A stretch of DNA of 64,000 nt from Parasponia andersonii (GCA_002914805.1 JXTB01000483.1:196923-260922), one strand, 5' to 3'. Shown: positions 12,490-23,601, numbered from the stretch's first letter. Program-made: numbers and translations. The notes: generated from the sequence alone by a model not told the origin.

Positions 12490-12645
12490 TATTAGAAAAA
12501 TATCACTTTTAAAATATTTTTATAAATTCTATTTTTAAATTGGTTACCAGTTTTAAATACTTTTAGTCACAAGTAATCAGTAATCAAAAATTAGTTACCA
12601 GTTAGTAATTACCATTTTTAAAAATGATATTTTTCTAATAAATTT
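12490..12645. mobile_element. Small inverted-repeat element (family with GTTACCAGTT core)
   Basis: The left end ATTAGAAAAATATCACTTTTAAAA (12490 on) is mirrored by TTTTTAAAAATGATATTTTTCTAAT ending at about 12644. The interior carries GGTTACCAGTT and its near-complement AGTTACCAGTTAGTAA. A similar arrangement occurs at about 34880-35070, with related pieces at 16.2, 16.8 and 47.1 kb. It has the size and layout of a non-coding MITE. Confidence 0.6.
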
Positions 12646-13428
12646 GTACTGGATCTAAAAAAAATAGAGCCCACTCTACTCTTTTAATTTTTTTCAAAAA
12701 AAAATGTTGTACAAAGCTTAATTTTCACTTGAGTATTCGTGAGAGGAAAATTATACAATATATATGCACAAAAACATTTTAATTTTAACTATATGCTCAA
12801 GTTAATAAACCTCCTGTCAATATACATATATATATATATTACTAAAATGCCTCTGAAAACCCAAAGCATAGTTTTTTTTTTTAAGAAAAAGAAAAACTTC
12901 AACCAAACCGTCTTGAAAACCAAGTTTATTGACAACAGGTATAGCTTAAAATAGCTTGTTACGAAGTTTTCACATGTTTTCAGGTAATTTATGTATTACA
13001 AATTTAATTTAGATCTAAATTTTTCCAGATATAATTAAAAAATCGTAATAATTGTTGAAATTTTTCGATGATTTTAAATTTTTTTATAAAAGTGGCATTT
13101 CAATAAAAGTGTTATTTTTAATAAAATTTTAATGGAACTAGTATTTTTGATATTTTTACTCAATTTTGATAGTGATATTTCAATAGAATTTCAACAAAAT
13201 TGGTATTTTTGATAATATTGCGATGAAATTGGTACTTTAGACACTTTCGATGAGTTGTATTTTGATATAATTTTGATGAAAGTGGTAGTTTTGATTAACT
13301 TCGACAGTTTTTGATATTATTTAGATATAGTGATATTTTTTGTACCGTTTTGATAATTTTCAGCCGCTTTACAAATTATGTTTAAAAATTGCAAAAATGA
13401 ACTAAAATTTGATTTTGTTTTTTAAAAC
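12646..13428. other. Intergenic, no gene seen
   Basis: AT-rich spacer. At 13085-13330 there is a loose series of phrases of the form 'GATATTTCAATAGAATTT' and 'GTGGTATTTTTGATA', suggesting a decayed short tandem repeat. Nothing coding was recognised. Confidence 0.4.
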
Positions 13429-13429
13429 G

Positions 13430-13787
13430 GGATATTATCATTTTTATACCCTGTATTTTGACACTTTGTTCAGTTTATTACTTCTGTTTTGGTTATTATC
13501 AATATTGACCCTTAGATTTAATATTTGTTATAATTTATACTCTGACACTAATTTAGAGTAGTTAATTTACCAAGATGATTTAATAAACTTATTCTCGGAT
13601 CAGTTTTTATATGGTTTATTTTCAATTTTTTAAACGGCAACTTGGTAAATCAAATGCTCTAAATTGGTGTTAGTGTATAAATTTATAATAGATTTCAAAT
13701 CTAAAAGTCAATGTTGATAATAACCAAAACAGAATGTATAATATGAACAAATTATCAAAATACAAGGTATAAAAGTGATAATATTCC
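13430..13787. mobile_element. Foldback MITE, about 358 bp with ~140-bp arms
   Basis: The left arm begins GATATTATCATTTTTATACC at 13430. The reverse complement of the right arm (ending 13787) reads ATATTATCACTTTTATACC and stays alignable for about 140 bases, including the shared string CTGTTTTGGTTATTATCAA. The two arms would fold into one long imperfect hairpin. No coding frame is present. The target-site duplication is not clear. Arms differ at many single sites, so this is not a very recent insertion. Confidence 0.8.
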
Positions 13788-14751
13788 TTTTTAATACTCA
13801 TAGATTACCCTATATCATCTCAAAACTTAATAATAAACTATTTTAAAATATAAACATTGCAGTTAAGCAAAGAAATTAGGACGATAACTTAAATTTAAGA
13901 AATGAAATATGCTCCAAAATTTTTAAGTGTATTTTTGCCTTTAAATTACACAGAAGCATATATTTCAAGCGTTTTTTTGACTTGAGCATATAGGTTAAAT
14001 ATGGAGCATATTTAATAAAATTTCTATTATAAGAAAGGGTGGATAGTTGTCAAAAATTAATTTTTTAACTTTAACACTTTTCTTAAGATATTTTCATTTA
14101 TAACAGTTTTTATTATAAAATTTAAAATATAAACTTAACTCTTCCCTGGTTGAGGTTTGTTTACTGAACCTAAACCAACATTTAAAAGAGAAAATCAACC
14201 AGTCGTAGTTAAACCAAGGATTGCCAAGGCTCTCAAAAAGCTTCTTAAAACCAAAGACCATGGCTCTCTAAAAACTCGACCATCTTATTTAAAAATATCA
14301 ACCACTGATTTTCTTTTTCCTAAAACTAATTATTTTTTAGAAACTATAAACCAAATTTGGTTTCTAAAAACCAACAACCATATTGGTTTTCACGATAAAT
14401 GTCATAGCTATTTAGTTAGTAGAAACTGAAAACCAAATTAGTTTCTATCATAAATAGTAGAACTATTTAACTAATTCAATTATTGATTACTATAAACTAA
14501 TTTAATTATTAGAAACTAGATGTCAGAATTCAGAAACCAATATATATTTCTAATTGCTTTTACTTCAAAAATATAATTATTTAATTTGAGAACTTGATCA
14601 TATTCTCAAGCGTCCTTGTTCAATGCTTCACCCAATTCTTGCGATAGGACATTATACAAAAAGGAAATCATAATAGTTTTCATGAAACTTTAATTGTTTT
14701 ATATGATTTGAGAAAGAAATCACAATGATTTCTAAGAAACTTTTGTGATTT
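13788..14751. other. Intergenic, no gene seen
   Basis: AT-rich. Between 14155 and 14560 there are many short phrases related to AAACCA, GGTTT and GAAACT (for example AACCAAATTTGGTTTCTA), suggesting an old low-complexity or palindrome-rich repeat; similar phrases return at 15690-15960. The plus-strand frame at 14157-14429 is a translation of this repeat and is not called. Confidence 0.45.
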
Positions 14752-14759
14752 CTTGTAAT

Positions 14760-15670
14760 TAGGGGTGTAAAAAGAGCCCGAAAGCCCAAAACCCAATGGG
14801 CTACCTTGAAAAAAGCCTGATTTGAGCTCAGCCTGAACCCAACATGGTCTGAGCTTGATTATCCTTAAGGCAAGGCTTGGGCCTAGCATTTTTTGCATGA
14901 ACCTGACCTGAAATTTGGCCCGAAACCCTAGTTTGAAACCAAAACCTAAAACCCGATTTCAAAAGCCTAAAACTCAAAAAAATTAAAAAAAACACTCGAA
15001 TTTAATACCCCAAGTTTTAAAAATGTTATATGTTCCAAGTGAAAATGTGACTTACTACTTATAAATAGTCGAAAAAATATTTTAATTATTTGATATTCAA
15101 ATCTTTCAATAATTGTTAATTTTTTGAAATAATGCAAGACTTGATATCTGATTTAGAATACCTTATAGAAGAAGACGGTTCTGATTCCAATATTCAAGGT
15201 GATAAAGATGGAGAGGATAAAGTCTTTAAAGTTTAGTTACTTCATTTTGTCATTTGTTTTTTCAATAATATTTTATCATTTTTCTTGTTTATATTTTGAA
15301 GAAATATTCCCCGAGTTGTTGGTTCTTAAGTTTGTGAATTGAATAATTTTAAATGAGTTTTTCTAAATTAAAGTATAAATATTGTTTTCTAATTGTGCTA
15401 AAAAAATTCTTTCATTATTTCCTTATTCCAATGTGTGTGTGTGTATATATATATATATTAATTTAGGCTCCAAAAGCTTAAAGGTTAAATTAGACCCGAA
15501 CACAAAGCCCGAAACCTTTAGGATTAAGCTTTGAGTATGACTTTTATTATTGTAAATCCAGTCCGGCGTAGCCCGAAACTTTCTTAGAGCCCAAAAACCC
15601 AAGCCTAAGCTTGCCCAAACCTGAAAGTTTGGGTTTGGGCTGATCTTGGGCAGTCTGATTTACACTCCTA
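14760..15670 (+). mobile_element. hAT-type relic with TAGGGGTGTAAA ends
   Basis: Left end TAGGGGTGTAAA at 14760, right end TTTACACTCCTA ending 15670: inverted terminal repeats with one mismatch, of the form common in plant hAT elements. The flanking 8-mers CTTGTAAT (14752-14759) and CCTGTAAT (15671-15678) match at seven of eight bases, fitting the 8-bp hAT target duplication. The interior has GGCTC/GAGCCC-rich subterminal regions (14770-14940 and 15465-15650) around an AT-rich core. A 34-codon acidic frame at 15133-15237 could be the tail of a transposase, but this is weak. Internally deleted, non-autonomous. Confidence 0.8.
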
Positions 15671-16133
15671 CCTGTAATTTACTTAGCTACAAGGTATTCT
15701 GCTAAAATGAAATCACGATAGTTTTCTTTGATTATATTTAGCTATAGGAAATTTGTAAAAAGAAAACTACAATGGTTTCCAAAAAATGTTCGTTGTTTGT
15801 TCGTAGTTTCTTGTGATTTACTTACGTACATGATATTTCGCTGAAGGAAACTAAACTAGTTTCTAATAAATCTTTATGGTATCCTGTGATTTACTTACGT
15901 ACAGGATATTCCACTAATAGGAAACCAAATTGGTTTTCAAGAAACTTTTGTGTTTTCTTGTAAAAGAAAAATATGACTTATTTATCAAAATGCCACTATA
16001 TTTTCTAGCTTCTAAAGTATTTAGAAAAATACTCTTATAAGGTCGTATAGAATTTTCATTATTTTTGAAAGATTGTAAATTTGGTAATAGTTTTTAAAAA
16101 ATAAATATAAGTGTCTAAAACCCTTGAAAAGTC

Positions 16134-17005
16134 CTAAATGGGCTGATTTTTTGAAATGTCCTGGATTAAGTTAAAAACATATCACCTTTTATAAGTTTTA
16201 TTAGAAAAATAACCGTTACAAAAACTATTTCAAGATTAGAAAAACATACCATTTTTTCCTTTAAAATTGGTATTTTTTGATGGTATTTGAGGTAACCAAT
16301 TAGGTTACTTATAGTAACCAATCTAGTTATTTTAAGTAACTGATTAAGTTACCTCATGTTACTTGACTAACAATCTTAAGTATCTCATCAATAAATAAAA
16401 AATGATATTTTTCTAAATACGTTTAAAAGTAGCATTTTTATAATTAAATTTGAGAATTTTTATAACAATTTCAAATTCCAAGATTTTTTAATTTTTTTTG
16501 AAAAATTACCGTAAAAAGTCAAATTTCCTCAATCATCTTTTAGCTACGAGACCCATTAGATTTTTGAATCTAGGGTCTCTTAGTGAAATGACCTTTTTTT
16601 TTGCGTTTTTTTTTTTAAAACAAAAACTACTTTTTTACAAAATATAGACAAAAATATTATTTCTAGTCCATGTATATTGAATTCAAGGCTTCTTACAAAA
16701 TTTCAGACCCAAAGTACCAAAAATTAAAAAATCCTCGATTGGTGGAATTTTTTGAAAATCCTAGATTAATTTAGAAAAGTATCACTTCTTTTTCAAAATT
16801 GTATTTTTCAATGGTACTAGAAGTACCGGTAAATTTAATGGTTATTCAACTATCCTATTAATTAATAAAAGTGGTATTTTTCTAAATACTATTTAAAATA
16901 GTATGTTTCTAATTAAAATTCAGGATTTTTCAAACAATTTCAAAATCTGAGATTTTTCAATTTTTTTAAACAGTTATCATAAAAAAAAAAAATCAAATTT
17001 CCTCT
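16134..17005. repeat. Two diverged direct copies of a ~370-bp repeat
   Basis: Copy one (about 16134-16520) and copy two (about 16735-17005) share the order of several landmarks: a 'TTTTTTGAAA..TCCT(G/A)GATTAA' start, a 'TATTTTTCTAAATAC' block, an 'AATTTCAAA(A/T)TC(T/C)(G/A)AGATTTTT' block and a 'TCAAATTTCCTC' end. A third copy in inverted orientation lies at about 46970-47345. No coding potential; the family is not named. Confidence 0.65.
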
Positions 17006-18431
17006 CTAATTTATTGTATCATGTTTCAGATACACTTAGTATAAGAATTGATATACATTAGTATAATTTTTTTTATTAGAATAAACATTAGTAAAAAATT
17101 GAATTATTGATATACTCAATATAAAAGCTTATTTACAGTTAATGCCAAAGTCCGTGACCTCTCAATTATTCTTTGAACTGCAAGTATGACTGTGTGTATA
17201 CAAGTCTATACAAATGGGATATGTGGCCAACTGCCACTCTTTGGAATCAATCAATCCTACCACTCTTAGTAACTAAACTCCCCATTTAAAACTTATTGGG
17301 ACTGAGACAAATAACAAATGTACATATATGTATATATAAGTACATATTATAAAAGTGTTGTATAAATTAGACAAAAAAAATGATTGTTATAAATAATTAA
17401 TTGGATAAAATAAGTGGTATTGGTCTAATTTTCCTCCGGGGAATTGCAAGTATGACCCATATATAGATATACAAGTCTAATTTTTTTTTGTTTAAGTTCT
17501 CATTTCCTTGCAATATAGTAAAATAGTTTTTCTAGGAAATTGACAAGGTGCATTGTTACATGAGTTAATGATAAAAGTAAAGAATCTTTCCTTAAAAAAA
17601 ATGGCAGGTGTGGTCAAGCATGGGACCACTTCCATGGGATAGTTCTTGTTTATTATTAGGATATTTATTTCCAATTCATTGTATACGAAAAAATTAACAT
17701 TTTTTATTGACAGTAAGGGATTCTCCCTAGTCCACCTTATATTGATTTTTATCTTTTAAGTAGTGCTATGACCATTCTTTTCTTTTTCTCCAATCTTATT
17801 ACATGACACATGTTGATTTCACATTAATTTGTTATATTATTAAAATAGTAAAGATATGAACACTCAACATTTACATTACATAATGTAGTATTTATTTCAA
17901 TTATTATAATATCTTAAAGTAAGACCACATTATTTAAAGTTTAGTGATTGAAAAATATCTAAAGTTTAATGATTGAAAATTATCCCTAATAAAGTAGGGG
18001 TGAGAATTAGATAGTAATAAGTATTTTCTTTTAATTTGTAATAAGTATATGTCATTAGTTAAATCCCATTTTTATATATAAAAAAAAGTTAAATAATTGA
18101 AATGGATAATGGTGTAGATTGGATACTAGAGATATTAGGTGAAATTAAACTTTTTGTTTTTAAAACTCTGCAAAATAATCTAAGTCTTTTTTAAAATGTA
18201 TGTTTTAAATAGTGTGGTTAACTTTTTAAAGTAATATGCATTTGATTATTATCTTAGCGAGGAACAACTTATTTATTTGATAAAGTTTAGAACCTGGAGA
18301 CTAGCATGGGTGCTTGTAGGCCCAATTTTTAAAAGTTTGAAACGGTTCTTCGGCCTAATTTCCAATTTTTAAAAGTTTGAAATGGTTCTGAGGCCCAATT
18401 TTTAAAAGTCATATTAATAAATGAGAAAAAA
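17006..18431. other. Intergenic, no gene seen
   Basis: AT-rich spacer. A phrase AATTTTTAAAAGTTTGAAA(C/T)GGTTCT is repeated in tandem at about 18325-18410, and a related pair TTTAAAGTTTAGTGATTGAAAA-type occurs at 17935-17985. No gene or RNA was recognised. Confidence 0.45.
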
Positions 18432-18482
18432 CAAAGGCCGAGAAATAAATAAATCGACCTGTAAAATTTAACTAGACTTGGT

Positions 18483-18606
18483 TCCTGAAGTGCAGCGGAT
18501 GGGCGACGCGCGAGAACCTAGTAGCAAGCTACCCGCCTGGGTCATTGGCTCACGTGTCATATATTAAACTGATAAGAACAAATAGTAATCTTAGCCAGAT
18601 AGGATC
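18483..18606 (-). pseudogene. U2 snRNA pseudogene
   Basis: On the minus strand this matches scattered but collinear parts of the intact U2 gene at 23602-23797: the branch-recognition side (TCTTATCAGTTTAATAT, 18557-18573), GTGAGCCAATGAC, and the 3' stem-loop with GTCGCCCATC. The Sm-site block (ATTAATTTTTTGAGGGG) and the 5' terminus are missing at the expected places and there are many substitutions, including GTAGTA changed in the branch-pairing region. No USE was found upstream. A fragment matching the U2 5' end (AAAGGCCGAGAAA) sits out of place at 18434-18446. Confidence 0.85.
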
Positions 18607-19102
18607 AATTTGGGCCATTTTGACTTTTTTAATGTTTTTTAATAAGTATTTTTAGGACAAAAAATTAGAGTTCACACAAGTAAATGACCAAATATCCTCT
18701 TAAAATTATCAGCCAACTCAATGATAGGACTCCACTAATTATCTCAAACTTTTCCATAAAATCCTTTTTCTTTCTCCTCTTCTTTCATTTCTCTCTCCAA
18801 TTTCTCTCTATTCTCAATTTTCTCTCAAAATTGAAATAAAAAATCCACGAAAAGAGAATTAAAAATCATCAAAAATCATTGTAGAGTCGAAAAACAGTTC
18901 ACTGAAGTCAGTTTTTAAGATCTTCAAGTCATTATTCTCGTCTCAACGAACCAAAAAAGTCTCAAAATGACCAAAATCCATTATGCCGAAATTTTTCATT
19001 GAGATTGAGAACTCCGGCGAAGAAGAAAAAGACAGTAGAAGAGAAAAAGATCCGAATAAATTGGTCAATTAGAAAGAAAAGAGGTCGATAGAACATGATA
19101 AA
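18607..19102. other. Intergenic, no gene seen
   Basis: AT-rich spacer. Short TTCTCTCTCCAATTTCTCTC-like runs at 18775-18825 resemble a plant 5' leader, and the text after it contains several AAAATCATC and GAAGAAG phrases, but no supported gene follows. The stretch is continuous with 19945 onward once the solo LTR is removed. Confidence 0.4.
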
Positions 19103-19939
19103 TGTAGGACATGTTCCCAAATCATACACCACGTGGACGATTAAGTGGCAGAATAGGTCATAAACAGAGCACACCGTCCGACATGTGTCGAGAGTGACTA
19201 GCTAAAGGCCACGCGAGTCGCACGTGGTACCACATCGGCCATTGGGCTGTCCGGGGTTAGGACCAAGCCCATCCCAGACCCTGGATGGACTCGGCTCAGT
19301 CTGATTCTTACCTCGACAGCTGGGGGTTGGAAGCCCTAAGGGTCTTCCACCAAAGTACAATGGAAAGCAACTCACAGCTCCAGACCCAGACAGAGCATTT
19401 AATGCAATCTTGAGTAGGTGTGCGCAGAGGGCAAGCCGTCCTGACAGAACGGCAATTTGTCCAAATCTCGCCCCTGACAGACTCGAGCCATAGAGGACGG
19501 CGGAAACTAGGCTACAGCGGTGCAGGGGGGATCACGGTAATCTCAGCCCGTGACCTCTGGAGAAAGTCTTGACGAAAAAGGTACTCGGTCCTGAGATTGA
19601 GAATCAGGAGGTTCATAATTTCAGGACTATATATATATGAGCCATGCGTCCCCAAAAGAGAGGCATGTACGCATACAAAGAGAAATATTTAAAAGTTTAC
19701 GAGTAAGAAACAAAGATATACTCATACAGATACAGGGAAAAACTGAATTTTTGCTACTCAATCTCAGGGGTAAATATCTGACTTAAACATCGGAGAGTCT
19801 TTGTAGATGGCCACCCTCGCCTCTCTGAACCTGCCCGAAGACGGGAGCATTTTGGGATAGCAAGGACACGTGGACAGTTGGAGGATACAACACCGGCAGT
19901 TCAGAGACACGTGGACAGCTGGTGAAAACCGCTCCAACA
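19103..19939 (+). mobile_element. Solo LTR of an LTR retrotransposon
   Basis: An 837-bp block begins TGTAGGA and ends TCCAACA (TG...CA with a short inverted repeat) and is flanked by a perfect 5-bp direct repeat ATAAA (19098-19102 and 19940-19944). It is visibly GC-richer than its neighbours. A TATA-like run CTATATATATATGAG lies at 19627, followed downstream by GACTTAAACATCGGAG and GTCTTTG (19780-19803), a phrase typical of the R/U5 part of plant LTRs, so the LTR reads on the plus strand. No internal retroviral domains adjoin it, so it is best explained by LTR-LTR recombination. Confidence 0.88.
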
Positions 19940-20119
19940 ATAAAGATTCAATTTTTCTTTTTAGTGTTTATGCAAAAATCTTTGTTTTTTGAGTTTGTCT
20001 ATGTCCATTTTCTCTTTTTGTCATATAACGGAATTTTTTGATGAAAATTTTGACAGGTTTGTCTATGTCTGTGCCATTTTCTTATTTGTTGTAGAAACAA
20101 TTTTGAATAAAACTCTTTA

Positions 20120-21670
20120 TAGGATTTCTTGACGTGGGGTCAAGTTCTTCTAGATGTGAGGTCAAGTTTTTCGTGACCTCAAGTCAAGTTCTTCTTGATT
20201 TTCATTGAGTCAAGTTGTACTTGACCTTAGGTCAGATCTCACTTGTTTGATTTAACTTAATATTTTTTTATTTTCCAGTAGAAAATATGTGATACTTATG
20301 ATAAAGTACGTCGAATTCATGATGTCTGACAAGTTTGTTACTAAGGTTACTGCAGAGAAGATGGAATACTTTCGTCATAAGTTTGCACCGAAGTTGTATT
20401 CTCATATATTATAGAAATAGAAGCTGAAACTGTCCCAGAGAAATGACCTAATTTCTAGGGAAAAGACAATAATTTATTTTATGAATATGTCTTCAAATTT
20501 TTTTTTTCATTATTCATATCTAGTTTTAACTTTTATTTTGTTTTATTGGCATAACTATCATCTTGTTTATAATTTATCTATTTAGCATACTTTTTAGTAA
20601 AACTCGGTTTATTTAATAAATAATTTATTAACTATCCAAGTCAAAAACGACTTGATCCTATGTCAAGTATTACTTGACTCAATGTCAATTATTACTTGAT
20701 CTTTGATCAAGTTAAACAAGTAAAACTTGACCTAGGATCAAGAACAACTTTATGGGCTTTGAAGTAATAGTCTATTAGAGTTACTTTATATCAGATTATT
20801 TTTAACTATATGTCAAATTATTTTACACTTTCTCTTAAATTATTCTTAACTTCATACCAAATTATTTTTAAGAAAATATATAAATTTAAGAACACATTAT
20901 ATATAACATCGTGATCAAGTTTCATATCAAGCTATACTTAAGTACTAACATTATGACCCCTATTAAAAATATTGCTGACTCTAAGTCAATCATTTATTTA
21001 TCTTAAGTGAATTACTTTTTTTGGGTCAAGAATATCTTAACCCTAAGTCAATCACTTCTTGACTCGAAGGCAATAAAAACTTGACTCCAAGCTAATAACT
21101 TCTTAAACCTAAATCAAGAACTAAGTCCAAAAAATTCATTACTTGTAGTGAGAAAGTTCTTGACCTCAAATCAATAACTTTTTGATACTATATTAAGAAC
21201 TTGTTGACTCTAAGTCAAGAACTTCCTAACTCAAAATCAAGAACATCTTTGATTACAGGTGAAAATAGCTTAAATTTAGTGTAAGCATTGACCTGATTGT
21301 TAGGATTTCTTTCAAACTGTAATCTCAGAATTTATCCCAATTGAGTCTGAATTAAATAAACTACGCACAAATGGTCTTATCGATGAAAAGAGCATTTTTC
21401 ATTTCTACAAAATAACTCAAAAACTATATCCTCAGAATAATGTATTCCATGATATATAAATTGATACATTTAATAAACAGAGGAGAAATGACTTCAAAAT
21501 GATGAGGTACTGTTCAAAATATTTTCAATATAGATCAAGATTAAATTGATCTCAAAGGTTAGTTTTATATTAATCAAAATTCAAAATGATTTTGACCTAA
21601 GATCAAGTTAGTCTTGATCATACGTCAAGAACAATTTGACTTATAGCATAACAACGAGATCTATAAGACA
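20120..21670. repeat. Blocks of degenerate ~22-bp palindromic units
   Basis: At least fifteen units of the type CTTGAC(C/T)NNNN(G)TCAAG followed by a 5-6 base spacer recur in several blocks (20135-20240, 20645-20755, 20985-21255, 21595-21655). In the tighter blocks the step is about 22 bases, for example successive CTTGA starts at about 20651, 20673 and 20695. Each core is nearly self-complementary, so the units read alike on both strands. The terminus-like string TTACTTGTAGTG at 21131-21142 resembles a CACTA transposon end. The origin is not established. Confidence 0.7.
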
Positions 21671-22325
21671 TTAAGAAGACGATGAATATACCAAAATATA
21701 GAATTTTTAGCTCATTATTGCTCAAATCAGTATTATAGTTTTCCTTCAAACATCACTCACTTATTATCAACTATAAAAAATAATTCTTGAAAAAAAATTA
21801 TTTATTTACCTTTAAAATTCTAAAAACTCTCCACCTATCAATTCCAAACTTATTTCTAGCTGAGATTTTTAATAAACACTAAAAGGATTGTGAAGAAAGA
21901 GAGAAAGAGAGGGGTGAAGAGAGAGAGAAAGAGAGAGAGAGAGTGAGCGAGAATACCCGAGTTTTTATATTTTTCATAAGATAGAGAGATTAATTAAGCA
22001 AGAGAAGAAAAAGTGGTTTTATATTTTTCATGAGATAGAAACTAAGCTCTGGTTTTAGAAAGAGAACTACGAAGAAGAAGTGAAAGAAAGAGAGAAAACA
22101 AAAATAGAAAGGAAATGAGAAAATTGTAGCGAAACGAAATGATATCAATTTAATACACTCACCTACCAAGTCTTCACTTTTGGCCAATGGCAGATTAGAA
22201 AACCTATTTTTTCCTCTTTCTACCTAGTCCTAAGTTTTGATACTAAAAAAGTCAGAATATAATTCAAAAAAAAAAAAATGACCCCAAAGATTTCTCAAAA
22301 CAGTATGCTTGTATAATTTTCTCCC
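21671..22325. other. Intergenic, GA-rich stretch, no gene seen
   Basis: Includes a purine-rich GAGAGA tract at about 21893-21948 and further GAAGAAG runs to 22110. ATTTTTCATRAGATAGA occurs twice at 21967 and 22023, a small tandem duplication. Nothing coding was recognised; the minus-strand frame at 21990-22187 is Phe/Leu-rich low complexity. Confidence 0.45.
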
Positions 22326-22395
22326 CATACTTTATAACTAGTTCTTCTGCTCCTCAGCCAGTGTGGGACTATTAAGCATTTACAGATTGGATACT
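22326..22395 (-). promoter_or_regulatory. Duplicated U2 promoter fragment without U2 body
   Basis: The plus-strand text CTAGTTCTTCTGCTCCTC and the following GTGTGGGAC (22337-22370) match the promoter of the intact U2 gene at 23830-23873, with an 11-12 base deletion between them. On the minus strand this gives GTCCCACACTGG, a USE with substitutions, and a TATA-like TTATAAAG. The RNA-coding part that should follow below 22326 is absent. It is a relic of a duplicated U2 unit. Confidence 0.75.
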
Positions 22396-22397
22396 AA

Positions 22398-23219
22398 GGG
22401 GCTGTTTGATGTAGAAATTTCCAAATTTTCATATTAACGAGAAAACTAAAGAGAGTGATGTAATTTTTTAGTAACCTAAATAATTGTGTTTGGTTATACA
22501 TTGGAATCTTGTCCATAATTCCTAAGAATATCCTAAAATTGTGTTTGGTTATAAATACCTTAAATTTTTGGTAGTTTTATGTAATAAACTAAGATTATAT
22601 TATTTATAAATTATAAAATTTTATTAAATAATAAAATTTATTTTCTGGAGTATAAAATAAATAATAATAAACTTATAAAAATCTGAATAATTCATATTGA
22701 TACATGATATTTAATTATGAAATGGTATTGAAGGATTACGAAAAGATAGTTGCAAAATTGGATTTTCTCATTAACAATTTAAACGTGTTTATTTATCCGA
22801 AAAAAACATTACCAACTTAGGTACAATTTAGGAGCAGCAACACTAGTTAAATATAATAATTCATTTATTCCTCATAAAAGAATAATTCTTATTCCTATTT
22901 TACGTTTTTTTTTAAAAAAAAATCTTAGGTGAATGTAGCGTTTTGTTTTCTTTCTTTGAGTTATTTTATTTTTTATTTCATTTTTGTTTAGAGAGATATT
23001 GAAAATAAGGGCAAAGGTGACTAACGTTGTGTGATAAAACTTTGCTGGGAATCTAAAACTCATCCTCTTGGTTGGGTGTCAGATTTCCCCATTTTGTGGG
23101 CATATGAAATCTGTAGGTTTCACTTTCCCGGGTTTAAAAAACACAATTCTTGTAACAAATAAAGGAATCCTTCCAGATTTCCAGTCCCATCCCAACACCA
23201 CCTTATTCCAAATAGCCCA
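22398..23219. mobile_element. TIR element (PIF/Harbinger-like) with TAA target duplication
   Basis: Ends GGGGCTGTTTG (22398) and CAAATAGCCCA (to 23219) form an 11-bp inverted repeat with two mismatches, and TAA flanks both sides (22395-22397, 23220-23222). The insertion is independently supported by a paralogous empty site at about 23892-23912 in the second copy of the duplicated U2 flank, which runs through without it. 822 bp, AT-rich, no transposase frame, so non-autonomous. The superfamily assignment rests only on TIR form and TSD length. Confidence 0.78.
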
Positions 23220-23520
23220 TAAGTGTTTATCAATGAGTAACTCTTAAGGAAACCAAAAATTTGCATAAACAAAAATAATACCATATATTGTCATCGTATT
23301 TAAGACAACACAATTTTAAAGTTATACATTGAAAATGATGTCACAGTTTTTTATTAAAATTTTTAGTCTCCCCTAGTATATATATATATGAGCGAAGATT
23401 TGTCTTTCAAGATTTCTAATTCTAATAAAGTGCTAACTAATCAAACTCAAGGGGCAAGTTAATATTAAACTCATCTTTGGCTCCCTAATCTTTACCATTT
23501 TGTCCAGGTAAAGCTCAATA
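23220..23520. repeat. U2-flank segment, first copy of a duplicated block
   Basis: This stretch aligns with 23895-24197 plus 25621-25648. Shared landmarks include TTTTTAGTCTC followed by CTAGTAT/TTAGTAT, TTTGTCTTTC(A/C)AGATT, TCTAATAAA, GGGCAA(G/A)TTAATATT and CTTTGGCTCCCTAATCTT. Together with the promoter fragment at 22326-22395 it is one copy of a duplicated U2 upstream region about 380 bp long when insertions are removed. Confidence 0.75.
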
Positions 23521-23572
23521 ATGTGACTGAAGATGTCGCCTATAACGACATGCATTTGACTTATAACAACAT

Positions 23573-23585
23573 TTAAACTAGCTTG
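23573..23585 (-). terminator. snRNA 3' box
   Basis: On the minus strand the sequence is CAAGCTAGTTTAA, which fits the plant snRNA 3'-end signal CA(N)3-10AGTNNAA. It begins 16-17 bases beyond the predicted 3' end of U2. Confidence 0.85.
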
Positions 23586-23601
23586 AAAGTCTGACTAAAT
23601 T

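Noticed and set aside
19214..19242. CCACATCGG inside the solo LTR as a possible snRNA USE
   Set aside because: Only part of the USE matches (GTACCACATCG), and no snRNA follows at the expected distance on either strand.
21131..21142. 3' terminus of a CACTA transposon
   Set aside because: TTACTTGTAGTG fits, but no partner CACTA end or 3-bp target duplication was found and the 22-bp units continue beyond it; kept only as a comment.
20120..21670. CRISPR-like array
   Set aside because: Units are degenerate and self-complementary, spacing is irregular between blocks, there are no unique spacers of constant length, and the context is a plant nuclear genome.
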